Numbered from the stretch's first letter, positions 9,571-18,269 are shown. The stretch is 64,000 nucleotides of DNA from Sphaerochaeta associata (GCF_022869165.1 NZ_CP094929.1:2108001-2172000); one strand, 5' to 3'. Made by a program: numbers and translations. The notes: generated by a model from the sequence alone, not told the origin.

Positions 9571-9603
9571 AACTAAGAAAAAATGTTTCCTTACTCGGCG
9601 GAT

Positions 9604-9635
9604 AAAAAGCAGGAAGGCCATTACAACCTTCCTGC
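9604..9635 (-). terminator. Intrinsic terminator of the sugar ABC operon
   Basis: On the minus strand GCAGGAAGG pairs with CCTTCCTGC across a 9-base loop (9609-9635), followed by five T residues (9604-9608). It lies about 20 bases after the solute-binding protein stop codon. Confidence 0.85.
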
Positions 9636-9655
9636 CTTGCAATCAAAACAAACAG

Positions 9656-11014
9656 TTACTGATTCTTCTTCCAGGTATCCCAAGCTTTCTGGACTTCAGC
9701 AGCCACCTGCATCGGAGTCTTTGAGCCAAGACCGATTTCCTGCAGCCCTACGTTGATTACGTTGTACACATCGCTGTGCAGAACACCGTCAACAACCGGG
9801 GTGATCGGGGTATGCGCGGCGTAATAGGCAGCTCTCTTGGCAATGAACGGCTCAAGATTCTTCTCTTTTACGACTTTTTCAACATCAACGTTGAGGTTGG
9901 AGGGGAAGGAAGCACCGGTTGAGAGGCGGTAGGTCTGTACATACTCGCCCTGCAGGTACTTGATCAATCTCCAGGCAGCCTCTTCCTTGGCGGAGCCGGC
10001 GGGAATGTTGGCACTCATGCCCCAGCCGGTTCCCATGACACCGCTGTTGGAGTTATGGATGACTTCACCGGGAAGATTGGGAATAACCATCAACTCGAAA
10101 TCACTCTGCTGCAATGCGGGGCTGATCATAGCCTTGCCGGTGGTGATATCGGTCTGGAATGCACCGGTGGACCAGTCACCGTCGATGTAGAACGCAGCCT
10201 TGCCTGTAGCAAAACTACCACGGGATGAACCGTAGGGGCTGGTCAGGCTGTTGCGGTTGATCATACCGGACTTGTACATGTCCTCGATCAAGGCAAGAGA
10301 TTTGACGAACCATTCATCGGTGAAGGAAATCTTGCCGGCAGCAAGTCTGTCGTACCAGTCGACGCCGCCGAAGCGACCGACTACCATGGAGAAGAGACAG
10401 CTCTGCATTACCCAAGCGTCCATGTTGTCCATGGCGATCAAGTCGATGCCCTTTGCCTTCAGAGGGGCAACCATTGCCTTCATGTCAGCATAACTCTTGG
10501 GCATGGCAAGACCGTTGTCGCGAAGCACCTTGGTGTTGACATAGAGCATGTGCGTTGTGGTAACACCGTTGGGCAGCATGGCTAGGTAGCCGGCGAACTG
10601 CGGAGCAACCGTTGCGGGATTGTACTGGTCGAACAGGCCGTCCTTCTCGAGGAAGGGCTTGAGATCCTTCACACTCCTGGTGGTGTGCAGGCTGGTCGAA
10701 CGCCCACTGGGCCACATGTACAGTACATCGGGCACCTGACCGCTGGCAACATACGCTTCGGTCTTCTGATGGAAGGGTTCGTTGAACAGATCCTCACGAA
10801 CGATCTTGATATCAGGGTTCTCAGCTTCGAACTTGTCCCAAACCATCGTAATGTCATTTGCGCTGTTTGGTTCAGACATGTCGATGTAGTTCAGCACGGT
10901 CAGCTCAATCTGCTTGCCTGCTGCTGCATCTTCCTTCGTTCCCTGTGCAAATACCGATGTCACGACCATCAGTAATGCAAGAGCCAATACGGAAACTCTC
11001 TTGAATCCAGTCAT
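9656..11014 (-). CDS. ABC transporter extracellular sugar-binding protein (family 1)
   Basis: A 452-aa periplasmic binding protein of the carbohydrate type. The signal peptide (residues 1-23) ends in SVFAQG and has no lipobox Cys. The mature protein shows the family-1 lobe pattern, with VWDKFEAENPDIKIV near the start and GWGMSANIPAGSAKEEAAWRL in the C-terminal half. It is the last gene after a ROK repressor and two permeases, but a 161-bp gap holds its own promoter and operator, so it may be made in excess of the permeases. An AGGAGGT Shine-Dalgarno precedes the start. The divergent hexosaminidase under the same operator suggests N-acetylhexosamine-containing oligosaccharides as ligand. That is inference. 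Confidence 0.9.
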   Translation of the reverse strand: MTGFKRVSVLALALLMVVTSVFAQGTKEDAAAGKQIELTVLNYIDMSEPNSANDITMVWDKFEAENPDIKIVREDLFNEPFHQKTEAYVASGQVPDVLYMWPSGRSTSLHTTRSVKDLKPFLEKDGLFDQYNPATVAPQFAGYLAMLPNGVTTTHMLYVNTKVLRDNGLAMPKSYADMKAMVAPLKAKGIDLIAMDNMDAWVMQSCLFSMVVGRFGGVDWYDRLAAGKISFTDEWFVKSLALIEDMYKSGMINRNSLTSPYGSSRGSFATGKAAFYIDGDWSTGAFQTDITTGKAMISPALQQSDFELMVIPNLPGEVIHNSNSGVMGTGWGMSANIPAGSAKEEAAWRLIKYLQGEYVQTYRLSTGASFPSNLNVDVEKVVKEKNLEPFIAKRAAYYAAHTPITPVVDGVLHSDVYNVINVGLQEIGLGSKTPMQVAAEVQKAWDTWKKNQ

Positions 11015-11108
11015 TTCTACCTCCTAATGACCTACTCTACCTGCGTTTGGAAGCATCCTCACGCTTTCTCTATTCCACCACCCCATACAGGGTGAAGTAC
11101 CAAAATTC

Positions 11109-11135
11109 ATTAGTTCATACTTTGTACAAACTAAT
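11109..11135. promoter_or_regulatory. ROK-type operator (site A) upstream of the sugar-binding protein gene
   Basis: ATTAGTT and AACTAAT form an inverted repeat around the core GTTTGTACA-N6-GAAC (minus-strand reading, 11113-11131). The same 19-base core occurs at 14200-14218 and 14267-14285. It overlaps the -10 and predicted start of the promoter at 11134-11162, the expected position for repression. It resembles XylR-type ROK operators (GTTTGT...ACAAAC). Confidence 0.7.
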
Positions 11136-11162
11136 GCTACCATGCCCAACATAGGCTGTCAA
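11134..11162 (-). promoter_or_regulatory. Promoter for the sugar-binding protein gene
   Basis: On the minus strand a perfect TTGACA (11157-11162), a 17-base spacer ending in TGG and TAGCAT (11134-11139). Operator A begins at the -10. Confidence 0.65.
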
Positions 11163-11175
11163 ACAAATTCCTTTG

Positions 11176-12027
11176 TCAGCCCTTCACCGCTCCTGCGGCA
11201 ACTCCCTTGGTTATCTCTTTTCGGAAGGTCAAGTAGAAAACAAGCATGGGGACCAGACCGATGACCAAGGCTGCAAACTGTTTTCCAAAGTCACTTGAGA
11301 GCGCCCCTGCAAACTTTTGGACACCAACAGGAAGGCTCTTCAATGCATCGCTGCTGGTCAAAATATTGATCAGCATGAACTCATTCCACGTCCCGGTCAC
11401 CGTCATGATGGCGACGGTAACCGCAACGGGTGCCGCCATGGGAACGATAATGGAAATGAATATTTTCAGATAGGTCGCCCCGTCGATTCTTGCCGATTCG
11501 ACCAACGCATCGGGAATCGATTTGATGAACTCCGTACCAAGATAAATGCCCATCGGCATGGCGATTCCGATGTACGGAATCAGGACGCCCAGGGTTGTAT
11601 TGTACAACCCCACCCAATTGATGATGAGAAAGAGAGGCACCATGATCGACTGCAGTGTCAGCAGCAGCCCGATGACAAACGAGCCGTGAAGGAATTTGGT
11701 TGCACGGTTGGGAATCTTGGCAAACGCAAACCCGGCCATGAAGGAGAACACCAAGGTTGCAACCATCGTGATGCCGGTGTAGATGAAGCTATTGAGGATC
11801 AAGCGGGGAAACTTACCGCGAATCCAGGCATCCTTGTAGTTGACCAGCACCCAGTCCTTGGGGAAACCCAACTTGTTCATCTGAAACTCGGTGGTGGTCT
11901 TAAAGGAGTTCATGACCAACCACAGCAGTGGGTAGATCGCCATCACCGTGAAGAAAATCATTACTGCGTAGGTAAAAACCATATTGATTTTTGCACCAAC
12001 TGATTTCGTATCCTTGATATCGTTCAT
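11176..12027 (-). CDS. Carbohydrate ABC transporter permease (MalG type)
   Basis: This inner-membrane protein of 283 aa has six predicted helices and the cytoplasmic EAA loop ESARIDGATYLKIFISIIVPM, where the shared ATPase docks. It pairs with the MalF-type permease just upstream (3-base gap) to form the sugar channel. No ATPase gene is present, so a shared MsiK/UgpC-like ATPase encoded elsewhere is presumed. The N-terminus MNDIKDTKSVGAK is cytoplasmic. Confidence 0.92.
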   Translation of the reverse strand: MNDIKDTKSVGAKINMVFTYAVMIFFTVMAIYPLLWLVMNSFKTTTEFQMNKLGFPKDWVLVNYKDAWIRGKFPRLILNSFIYTGITMVATLVFSFMAGFAFAKIPNRATKFLHGSFVIGLLLTLQSIMVPLFLIINWVGLYNTTLGVLIPYIGIAMPMGIYLGTEFIKSIPDALVESARIDGATYLKIFISIIVPMAAPVAVTVAIMTVTGTWNEFMLINILTSSDALKSLPVGVQKFAGALSSDFGKQFAALVIGLVPMLVFYLTFRKEITKGVAAGAVKG

Positions 12028-12030
12028 ACC

Positions 12031-12939
12031 CTACTCCTTCCCACCAAATTTGTGTTCCACCCACTTGGTAAGACCGATGAGGGAGAAGCTGATGATCACC
12101 ATGACCGTACTGATTGCATTGGCCAACGGATAGTTCGGAGCGCCCTTGAAAGCCTTGTCGAACATATAAATGGAGAGGACGGTGGTCCGGTTCGCCGGTC
12201 CCCCGCCGGTCATGACATAGATCAGGTCGAAGCTCTTCAGCGACCCGCTGATGGCAAGGATCGCCGATACGACCAGTACCCCCGATAGGGCCGGAAGGAT
12301 GATGTAGCGCAACGTCTGCCCCTCGGAAGCCCCGTCGATGCGAGCAGCCTCGATGACTGCGCTGTCGATCTTCTGCAGATTGGCGATGAATATGATCATA
12401 TACATGCCGGTGTACATCCAAAGAATTACAAAAAGCACGGGAAGGAGGGGATTGCTGCTGATCCCAAACTCATAGCCGGGGTTGAACAGCCGTACCAACT
12501 CGGGAAAGGCTCCATACGGGGCGAAGAAAGACTTCCACAAAATACCGATGACGACGGTGGAAATAACAGTGGGAAGGTAGATCATCGTCTGAAAGAAATC
12601 CCCCTTCCTCACCAGACCCCGATGCAACACATAGGCAAGAAAAAAGCCCAGGGGAATCTGGCCGAAAACGGAAACACAGACAATCCAAAGATTATTCTTC
12701 AAAGCAAGGTAGAAATATTCATCCACAAACAGCCGGCCGTACCATTTGAAACCAACGATCGAGACAGGCTTTCCACCGAAGAGCCTGCCTCCATTGTAGT
12801 CGGTCAGACTGAGAATAACGGAAAATATGGTAGGAAAAGCCATGACCGAGATATACACCAAAAAGCCGGGGAGAACGAGGGTCCAATACGCTCTCCTCTG
12901 CTCCTTTTTCGCGTCAGCAAGCGTATGCACTTTAGGCAT
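12031..12939 (-). CDS. Carbohydrate ABC transporter permease (MalF type)
   Basis: A 302-aa membrane protein with the EAA motif EAARIDGASEGQTLRYIILPAL in the loop between helices 4 and 5. It starts with GGAGG upstream, and its ATG overlaps the stop of the ROK regulator (ATGCCTAA), so the two are translationally coupled. It partners the MalG-type protein encoded next. The substrate is unproven; N-acetylhexosaminides are suggested by regulation and neighbours. Confidence 0.92.
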   Translation of the reverse strand: MPKVHTLADAKKEQRRAYWTLVLPGFLVYISVMAFPTIFSVILSLTDYNGGRLFGGKPVSIVGFKWYGRLFVDEYFYLALKNNLWIVCVSVFGQIPLGFFLAYVLHRGLVRKGDFFQTMIYLPTVISTVVIGILWKSFFAPYGAFPELVRLFNPGYEFGISSNPLLPVLFVILWMYTGMYMIIFIANLQKIDSAVIEAARIDGASEGQTLRYIILPALSGVLVVSAILAISGSLKSFDLIYVMTGGGPANRTTVLSIYMFDKAFKGAPNYPLANAISTVMVIISFSLIGLTKWVEHKFGGKE

Positions 12940-14140
12940 TCCTAACCTCCAAACGTGGTTTTCTATACGTTTTTTTCATGGGATACGCTTGAGCGATCAC
13001 ATCCTCCCAATCAAAATGAGTACGACTTTCAATCTCGGAAAGCTCGGGAACTGCAAACAACTTTTGCAAAAACATCATGGCAGCTCCTTTTGCAACCACA
13101 GACTCATCCTGGGTATCGAAAATGAGCTTGCAGTTGACCTTCTTCAAGACATCCAGGAACTGCGGGCAGGAATCACAGAGCAAGTCCCGGATCTTCTGTT
13201 CATCCGAGAAAGGTTTGCCGTGAATAAAGAACACCCTGGGATCGAAGACCGAGAGAACAGGTACAAGAGAACTGAAAAGGTCGATCATCCAGACTTTCCA
13301 TGCCTGCTCATCGGAAACCGAGCGGATCAACAGGTCCTCGGGCAAACCTGTCTGCCCGATGTTGTGGCCGCGCCAGCTCAAGGTGCAAATTTCACCGCTG
13401 CTGTGGTGGGATCCATGATACACCTTGCCACCGATCGAGAGGCCGAGTCCAACACCGATACCGGCACGATCGCCGAATTGATAGCTTCCTTCATGGTAGT
13501 CGGCTATCATGCACATGAAATCACCCAGGTTAACATTTCGGTTTATGGTCATCTCCAGCCACGCAGTACAGTTGGCGTCATTCTCAACAAAGACCAATAC
13601 ATCATAATTCTTCGTAAAAAAGGAGTAGAAATCGTAGTTCCTGAGGTCGAACGGTTCAGCATAGATGATCATCCCGTTCTCAGCATCAACAATACCGGGA
13701 ATGCCCGCCACTACTGCCAGAAGAGGAATGCCGAGCTTGTCGATCTGCTTCAGGACAATATCCATCAAGTAGGTGATGATACCATCGAAATCCACCTCGG
13801 GGAGTTTTCCCTTGTCTTGAAACAAGAGGCTGCCGGTAATGTCGAGGATGACGGCACGGTAATGGGACGGCTGGATGTCAAATCCGACCACACACCCGAA
13901 TTTCTCATTGAGCCTGAGGATGATAGGCTTGCGTCCGCCACGGCTCATACCGCTTCCTTCCTCCCCTTCATAGACGACTTCATCGTCGATGAGGGCGGAA
14001 ATGATGTTGGTCACCGTCGAACGATAGAGGTTCAACTCACGCGCGATGTCGACCCTGCTGATTCCTGGACTCTTCCAGATGAGCTGAGCAACCAATGAGG
14101 TGTTAGCATTCTTTTGGAAATTGTTGTTGTTGATTCTCAT
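12932..14140 (-). CDS. ROK-family transcriptional repressor
   Basis: This 402-aa regulator has an N-terminal winged helix-turn-helix (about 15-75, including RELNLYRSTVTNIISALIDD) followed by a ROK sugar-kinase-like domain (VVGFDIQPSHYRAVILDITG, then GVGLGLSIGGKVYHGSHHSSGE). It lacks the CXCGXXGCXE zinc motif of NagC/Mlc, reading GEICTLSWRGHNIGQTG in that area, so the zinc site is altered. It heads the operon with the two permeases and faces the GH20 hexosaminidase gene. Three copies of GTTTGTACA-N6-GAAC at its own promoter, the hexosaminidase promoter and the binding-protein promoter are the likely targets, implying autoregulation and sugar induction. The effector is inferred. Confidence 0.9.
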   Translation of the reverse strand: MRINNNNFQKNANTSLVAQLIWKSPGISRVDIARELNLYRSTVTNIISALIDDEVVYEGEEGSGMSRGGRKPIILRLNEKFGCVVGFDIQPSHYRAVILDITGSLLFQDKGKLPEVDFDGIITYLMDIVLKQIDKLGIPLLAVVAGIPGIVDAENGMIIYAEPFDLRNYDFYSFFTKNYDVLVFVENDANCTAWLEMTINRNVNLGDFMCMIADYHEGSYQFGDRAGIGVGLGLSIGGKVYHGSHHSSGEICTLSWRGHNIGQTGLPEDLLIRSVSDEQAWKVWMIDLFSSLVPVLSVFDPRVFFIHGKPFSDEQKIRDLLCDSCPQFLDVLKKVNCKLIFDTQDESVVAKGAAMMFLQKLFAVPELSEIESRTHFDWEDVIAQAYPMKKTYRKPRLEVRNA

Positions 14141-14199
14141 AAGCCTCGGTATACTTGGTCTAAGACCTAGGTGGTTGCGAAAAACACTTCAAATAGTTT

Positions 14200-14218
14200 G
14201 TTCGCTCTCTGTACAAAC
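14200..14218. promoter_or_regulatory. ROK-type operator (site B) at the repressor promoter
   Basis: On the minus strand the core reads GTTTGTACA, six bases, GAAC, matching site A base for base outside the spacer. It starts 2 bases downstream of the -10 at 14221-14226, as in site A. Confidence 0.65.
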
Positions 14219-14220
14219 AA

Positions 14221-14249
14221 AGCCTACCATCGGCCAAAGCTCCTGTCAA
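14221..14249 (-). promoter_or_regulatory. Promoter for the ROK repressor-permease operon
   Basis: On the minus strand TTGACA (14244-14249), a 17-base spacer ending in TGG and TAGGCT (14221-14226). Layout is the same as at the binding-protein promoter. Confidence 0.6.
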
Positions 14250-14266
14250 GCAGATTCTCTTTACCA

Positions 14267-14285
14267 GTTTGTACAACGTTTGAAC
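14267..14285. promoter_or_regulatory. ROK-type operator (site C) at the hexosaminidase promoter
   Basis: The plus-strand core GTTTGTACA, ACGTTT, GAAC is followed by TTGACT, so this copy abuts the -35 rather than overlapping the -10. Confidence 0.6.
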
Positions 14286-14314
14286 TTGACTTGCAGCCAA
14301 AGCCATGGTACCAA
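14286..14314 (+). promoter_or_regulatory. Promoter for the GH20 hexosaminidase gene
   Basis: TTGACT (14286-14291), a 17-base spacer ending in TGG and TACCAA (14309-14314). The ATG at 14321 is only 6 bases beyond the -10, implying leaderless transcription. Confidence 0.45.
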
Positions 14315-14320
14315 GAATCC

Positions 14321-15796
14321 ATGCATACACATCATAGCTATAAAGCAAGCGACCTCATCGTTCCCCAACCCACTCGAATCGAGGACAGGGAAGGCAGCTT
14401 CCGCCTTCATCCCCGCATCGCCATCGCAGCAGAGAAAGGATTTGAAGAGGTGCACCGCTTCGCCCTCGAACTTTTCGGCTGCAAGGCGGGCGGTGAGGAT
14501 ATACTTTTCAAGTACCAACCAGACATGCAGCAGGAAGCGTACATCCTGACCATCAGCAAAGTTCAGATTGTGATCAAGGCTTCCACCGACGAGGGAGCTT
14601 TCAGGGGTTTGAGCACCGTTCGAAAATTAGCCCTGCTCTCGGGTAATCAACTGCCGTGTTGCAAGGTAGAGGACCAACCGGAATTTGTGTGGCGAGGATT
14701 CATGATCGACTGCAGCAGGCATCAGTTCACCCCGAAATTCTTGAAAAAACTCATCGACGTTGCTTCCCTGTTCCATCTCAACCGCTTTCATTGGCACCTC
14801 ACCGACGACCAAGGCTGGCGAATCCCTCTTGACGGGTGGCCCAAATTGGAGAGCATTGCCAGCAAGAGGAAAGAGTTGAATTATTCCGACGGCAGGACAT
14901 ACGGAAGGTTGTACAGCAAAGAGGAAATCCTTGATGTCCAGGAGTATGCACATAAGCGTCATATAGTGGTGGTTCCCGAGATCGAGACTCCAGGCCATGC
15001 ATCAGCATTGCTGGCAGCCTATCCTGAGTTTGGATGCACCGGCGGTCCGTACGAAACACAGGACCGCTGGGGCATTTTCGATGAGGTCATGTGTGCCGGC
15101 AGCGATGAGGTCATTGATTTTCTTTCGGATGCAATCAGCCAAATCGCCGAACTCTTCAGTGATCCATACATTCACATCGGCGGTGACGAGTGCCCTCATA
15201 CGGCATGGGAGGAGTGCCCCCGCTGTCAAGCGCGTATGAAACAGCAGGGTCTGACCGATGCTCGGTTCTTGCAAAGCTGGATGACAAGCAAGGTATGCGA
15301 GATGGTACACAAAGCAGGCAAACGCCCCATCGGTTGGGACGAGGTGCTCGAAGGAACCGAGCAGCTCGGCCTTCCCAAGGATCTGATAGTCATGTCATGG
15401 CGGGGTCTCGAAGGAGGACTTGAGGCAAGCAGGCGCGGCCATGAGGTGATCATGTGTCCCAATACCGCCGGCTGTTATTTCGACTACAAGCACCAGGACA
15501 GTGAGGAGGAGATGGGAAACCTGGGGGTGAGCACCCTCAGGCAGGTTGCCGGATTTTCCTGCACACCGGATTCCATGGACGCGCAAACCAGAGCAAATGT
15601 GCTCGGCTCGCAGGGAAATTTATGGACCGAGAAGGTCACCACATCCCGTCAGGCCGAGTACCTTCTCTTCCCCCGTCTCATGCTTTTGGCCCAACAGCTG
15701 TGGAAGAAGGAGGACGCAGAGAAGCTGCTGCAGAAACGACCCATATTGATAAAGCTGTGCGATATGCTCGACATTGCGTGTTATCGTGGAGAATAA
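14321..15796 (+). CDS. Beta-N-acetylhexosaminidase, glycoside hydrolase family 20
   Basis: A 491-aa enzyme that removes terminal beta-linked GlcNAc or GalNAc by substrate-assisted catalysis. It has a GH20b-like N-terminal domain (about 10-125), then a barrel with FHWHLTDDQGWRI, HIGGDECPHTAWEECP (Asp289-Glu290 are the catalytic pair) and PIGWDEVLEG. No signal peptide is seen, so it probably acts on imported sugars. ATG 14321 gives a normal family N-terminus (LIVPQPTRIED); the frame is open from 14171 but that start precedes the promoter. No Shine-Dalgarno is present. Operator C places it in the ROK regulon with the divergent ABC importer. Confidence 0.9.
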   Translation: MHTHHSYKASDLIVPQPTRIEDREGSFRLHPRIAIAAEKGFEEVHRFALELFGCKAGGEDILFKYQPDMQQEAYILTISKVQIVIKASTDEGAFRGLSTVRKLALLSGNQLPCCKVEDQPEFVWRGFMIDCSRHQFTPKFLKKLIDVASLFHLNRFHWHLTDDQGWRIPLDGWPKLESIASKRKELNYSDGRTYGRLYSKEEILDVQEYAHKRHIVVVPEIETPGHASALLAAYPEFGCTGGPYETQDRWGIFDEVMCAGSDEVIDFLSDAISQIAELFSDPYIHIGGDECPHTAWEECPRCQARMKQQGLTDARFLQSWMTSKVCEMVHKAGKRPIGWDEVLEGTEQLGLPKDLIVMSWRGLEGGLEASRRGHEVIMCPNTAGCYFDYKHQDSEEEMGNLGVSTLRQVAGFSCTPDSMDAQTRANVLGSQGNLWTEKVTTSRQAEYLLFPRLMLLAQQLWKKEDAEKLLQKRPILIKLCDMLDIACYRGE

Positions 15797-15815
15797 ACAA
15801 AATATATTGTGAGAA

Positions 15816-15860
15816 TCCACCGTGTGTGCTATGAATTGAATACACCTTCTGGTGGATTTT
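15816..15860 (+). terminator. Possible terminator after the hexosaminidase gene
   Basis: TCCACC (15816-15821) pairs with GGTGGA (15851-15856), followed by TTTT. The long interior contains a GTGT/ACAC pairing. A second hairpin follows. Confidence 0.4.
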
Positions 15861-15866
15861 CTCTAT

Positions 15867-15908
15867 GCAGGCCCTGCCTCCGTTGGACGGCGGGCCTGCG
15901 TTGTATTG
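15867..15908 (+). terminator. Second terminator-like hairpin after the hexosaminidase gene
   Basis: GCAGGCCC (15867-15874) pairs with GGGCCTGC (15892-15899) with extra CCG/CGG pairing inside; a weak tail GTTGTATT follows. Confidence 0.5.
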
Positions 15909-15911
15909 CGA

Positions 15912-15949
15912 GCAAAACAAAGGCACCAGAGTTTTCGCCCTGATGCCTT
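15912..15949 (-). terminator. Terminator of yhbY (minus strand)
   Basis: On the minus strand AAGGCATCAG pairs with CTGGTGCCTT (one G-T pair), followed by TGTTTTG. Confidence 0.6.
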
Positions 15950-15970
15950 ATAATTGTTCCTGAGCCTTCC

Positions 15971-16276
15971 CTACTCGCCCTTTTTCAGCAAGTCCTTGGG
16001 AATATGAATCAAATGGTCCTCGCTCTCCCGATACATGGTTGCAATGAAGCCGATGATGCTGACCAATTCACTCTTGGTCTTCACCGCCAGCTCTTCTGCG
16101 AGGGGACGTATCTCATCCTTGAAGGCTTGAAACTTCACTTTGACCAGCTCATGACTGCCCAAGGCCTCGTCCATGGCTGCTATCACCCGCTCTTCCAAAC
16201 CACTCTTGCCGACCATGACGACCGGCTTGAGGGTGTGAGCCTGTGCCTTCAGAAAACTTCGTACACTGCTGTTCAT
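15971..16276 (-). CDS. yhbY: YhbY-family RNA-binding protein (CRM domain)
   Basis: The protein is a single 101-aa CRM domain. It has the family features: a start like FLKAQAHTLKPVVMVGKSGL with the GxxG-type loop GKSG, a central ELVKVKF strand and a C-terminal Y-R strand. E. coli YhbY associates with pre-50S ribosomal particles, so a role in ribosome assembly is likely. It lies 14 bases after the acyl-CoA synthetase stop but has a promoter of its own inside that gene's 3' end. The -10 is 7 bases before the ATG and no Shine-Dalgarno is present, suggesting a leaderless transcript. Confidence 0.9.
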   Translation of the reverse strand: MNSSVRSFLKAQAHTLKPVVMVGKSGLEERVIAAMDEALGSHELVKVKFQAFKDEIRPLAEELAVKTKSELVSIIGFIATMYRESEDHLIHIPKDLLKKGE

Positions 16277-16283
16277 AGTTGAT

Positions 16284-16313
16284 ACTATACTTAGTCCTTG
16301 TACTTTTGTGCAA
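16284..16313 (-). promoter_or_regulatory. Promoter for yhbY within the end of the acyl-CoA synthetase gene
   Basis: On the minus strand TTGCAC (16308-16313), an 18-base spacer and TATAGT (16284-16289), then 7 bases to the ATG at 16276. Confidence 0.5.
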
Positions 16314-18030
16314 CTACGAAGCGCTTTACTTTTTTCGTACTCGTCATTTCAAGCGGTTCATCGATGACATTTACACGGGTGATCTTCTTATAGGACTGCA
16401 GCTCCTTGTTCACCTCGGCGACAATCTGGTTGATGCGTTCCTCAATCTTCTGCTTCGCCTGATCGCCATGCTGCTTTGCCATCTCGTCGGTCCACTTCTG
16501 CGCCGGGTAGACCAGAGCACGGATACCTTCACTCTTGGTCTTCTTGTCGGTCAGATAGCCCAGGACACAGATGGTCTCGATTTCACTGTAGAGCTGGAAG
16601 TGGTCCTCGATCTCCTCGGGGAATACATTCTTACCGCCGTCGGTGACAATGATATTCTTTGCACGCCCGGTCAGGTACAGGTACCCCTGGGCGTCCTGAT
16701 GTCCGACATCACCGGTATTGAGCCAACCATCCTCAAGCACCTCTGCGGTAGCCTCGGGATTATTGTAGTACCCCTGCATGACCATGGGTCCCTTGAGATA
16801 AATGATACCATTGCCATCACTATCGGGATTTACAATCTTCACTTCAACCTGAGGTACTTTCTTGCCGACCGAAGTCTCGATATAGGCCTCCACCGGATTG
16901 AGATGGGTGATCGGGCTGGTTTCGGTCAAGCCGTAGCCCTGAACGAAGTCGATGCCCAGCTGGTTGAACATCTTGAAGGTGCTGGCAGGCAGCGGACCGC
17001 CGCCGCTGATACAGATGCGGTTCTTATCCAATGAAAGTTTCTTGAGCAGGAAACCGAACATCTTCTTGCCTACATTCACCTTGAAAACCTTCTTCAGCAA
17101 TCCCGAAACACTCATCAGGAAACGGATGATGCCATACAGAACAATATCCTTTTCCCGTACACCGTTCATCAAGGCTGCAATCATCTTGTTGAAGAGCATG
17201 GGAACGGCAAGGAACATGGTAACCTCGCCTTCCTTCAATTCCTTGAGCACCTGGCTGATGATCAGCTTCTTGCCAAAGACAATGGAAGCTCCTACGCTGA
17301 TGGCCTCAAAGAAAACAGCCATCATGGTATAGGCATGGTGGATGGGGAGAATGGCATAGAATACATCGGTGGGATACAGGGTCATGTTGCCCTGGGCCAG
17401 GTAGCAATCGCTCACCATGTTGCGATGGCTGAGCATGACTCCCTTGGGAGTGCCGGTTGTTCCGCTGGTGAACAGGATGGCAGCAGTGTCTTCGCTTTGA
17501 GCCTTGTGACGTTTTACTTCCTTCGCATCCAGGTCCAGCACAAATGGATACTCTTTCGTCGGCTCCAAGCTGATGGTATCAGTCAAGCCGAGCTTGTTGT
17601 CACTATCGAAATTATCCAGCCTTTCAGGATCTGCGAACAGGATCTTCACCCCGGCAAAATCCATCAGCTTGATCATGTCCTTATCGCTCAGGGTACTGTC
17701 AAGGGGAACCACAATCGCTCCACTGAACAGGATGCCGAGATAGGCAATCGCCCACTCGGGGCTGTTCTTGCCCGAGACTGCAACCTTGACATCCTTTCCC
17801 ACTCCTTTGGAAGCGAGGTAGTTGGCCACCTTCACTACATGCTGATGCGCTTCGGTGTACGTGAATGATTCCTTCTTGGGAACGAAGGCTGTGAAGCATG
17901 TATTAGCAGGATAGCGACGTACCGAAATTTCAAACATTTCCACAATAGTGGGCCATTGACCTTGGAAAGCCGTACCGCGGTACTCGTCCAGAAAATCCCA
18001 CGGTTTGGGCGCAAGTTTCTGCTGTGCCAT
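16291..18030 (-). CDS. Long-chain-fatty-acid-CoA ligase-like AMP-forming synthetase
   Basis: This 579-aa ANL-superfamily enzyme activates a carboxylic acid, probably a fatty acid, to acyl-AMP and then acyl-CoA. The P-loop AAILFTSGTTGTPKG is near residue 180, QGYGLTETSP near 370, GWLNTGDVG near 440 and KNIIVTDGGKNVFPEEIE near 460, which is the full ANL set in order. The start is placed at ATG 18030 because GAGGAG stands 8 bases upstream; in-frame ATGs at 18036 and 18057 are less well placed. Chain-length preference cannot be read from the sequence. Confidence 0.9.
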   Translation of the reverse strand: MAQQKLAPKPWDFLDEYRGTAFQGQWPTIVEMFEISVRRYPANTCFTAFVPKKESFTYTEAHQHVVKVANYLASKGVGKDVKVAVSGKNSPEWAIAYLGILFSGAIVVPLDSTLSDKDMIKLMDFAGVKILFADPERLDNFDSDNKLGLTDTISLEPTKEYPFVLDLDAKEVKRHKAQSEDTAAILFTSGTTGTPKGVMLSHRNMVSDCYLAQGNMTLYPTDVFYAILPIHHAYTMMAVFFEAISVGASIVFGKKLIISQVLKELKEGEVTMFLAVPMLFNKMIAALMNGVREKDIVLYGIIRFLMSVSGLLKKVFKVNVGKKMFGFLLKKLSLDKNRICISGGGPLPASTFKMFNQLGIDFVQGYGLTETSPITHLNPVEAYIETSVGKKVPQVEVKIVNPDSDGNGIIYLKGPMVMQGYYNNPEATAEVLEDGWLNTGDVGHQDAQGYLYLTGRAKNIIVTDGGKNVFPEEIEDHFQLYSEIETICVLGYLTDKKTKSEGIRALVYPAQKWTDEMAKQHGDQAKQKIEERINQIVAEVNKELQSYKKITRVNVIDEPLEMTSTKKVKRFVVAQKYKD

Positions 18031-18065
18031 ATTCATCTCCTCGCTATTACAATACAACTTACTAT

Positions 18066-18095
18066 ACTATAGGCGGAAGAATTGCATAAAATCAA
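18066..18095 (-). promoter_or_regulatory. Promoter for the acyl-CoA synthetase gene
   Basis: On the minus strand TTGATT (18090-18095), 18-base spacer, TATAGT (18066-18071). It gives a leader of about 30 bases with GAGGAG. Confidence 0.55.
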
Positions 18096-18251
18096 GATTA
18101 TCGTGACAGAAATTCATTATGCGTCATTGTGTAATGCTCAAATCGTTTTCTCCCTGCATCTTTTTATCGTAACAGCAGAAACGCTGCGGTTGTACATCCA
18201 AGCAGCCGCTCAATTCGGCCGGACGGAGGAAAATACTCTCTTTCAGCCGAT

Positions 18252-18269
18252 ATCGCCCTCGGCGATTTT
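18252..18269 (+). other. Short terminator-like hairpin in the folC upstream region
   Basis: ATCGCC, loop CTC, GGCGAT and then TTTG. The rest of the 338-base gap 18031-18368 holds the two divergent promoters and a direct repeat. The small open frame at 18082-18276 shows no coding features. Confidence 0.35.

Noticed and set aside
12827-14098. 423-codon plus-strand open frame opposite the ROK gene
   Set aside because: Shadow of the ROK gene, whose helix-turn-helix and ROK motifs are unambiguous.
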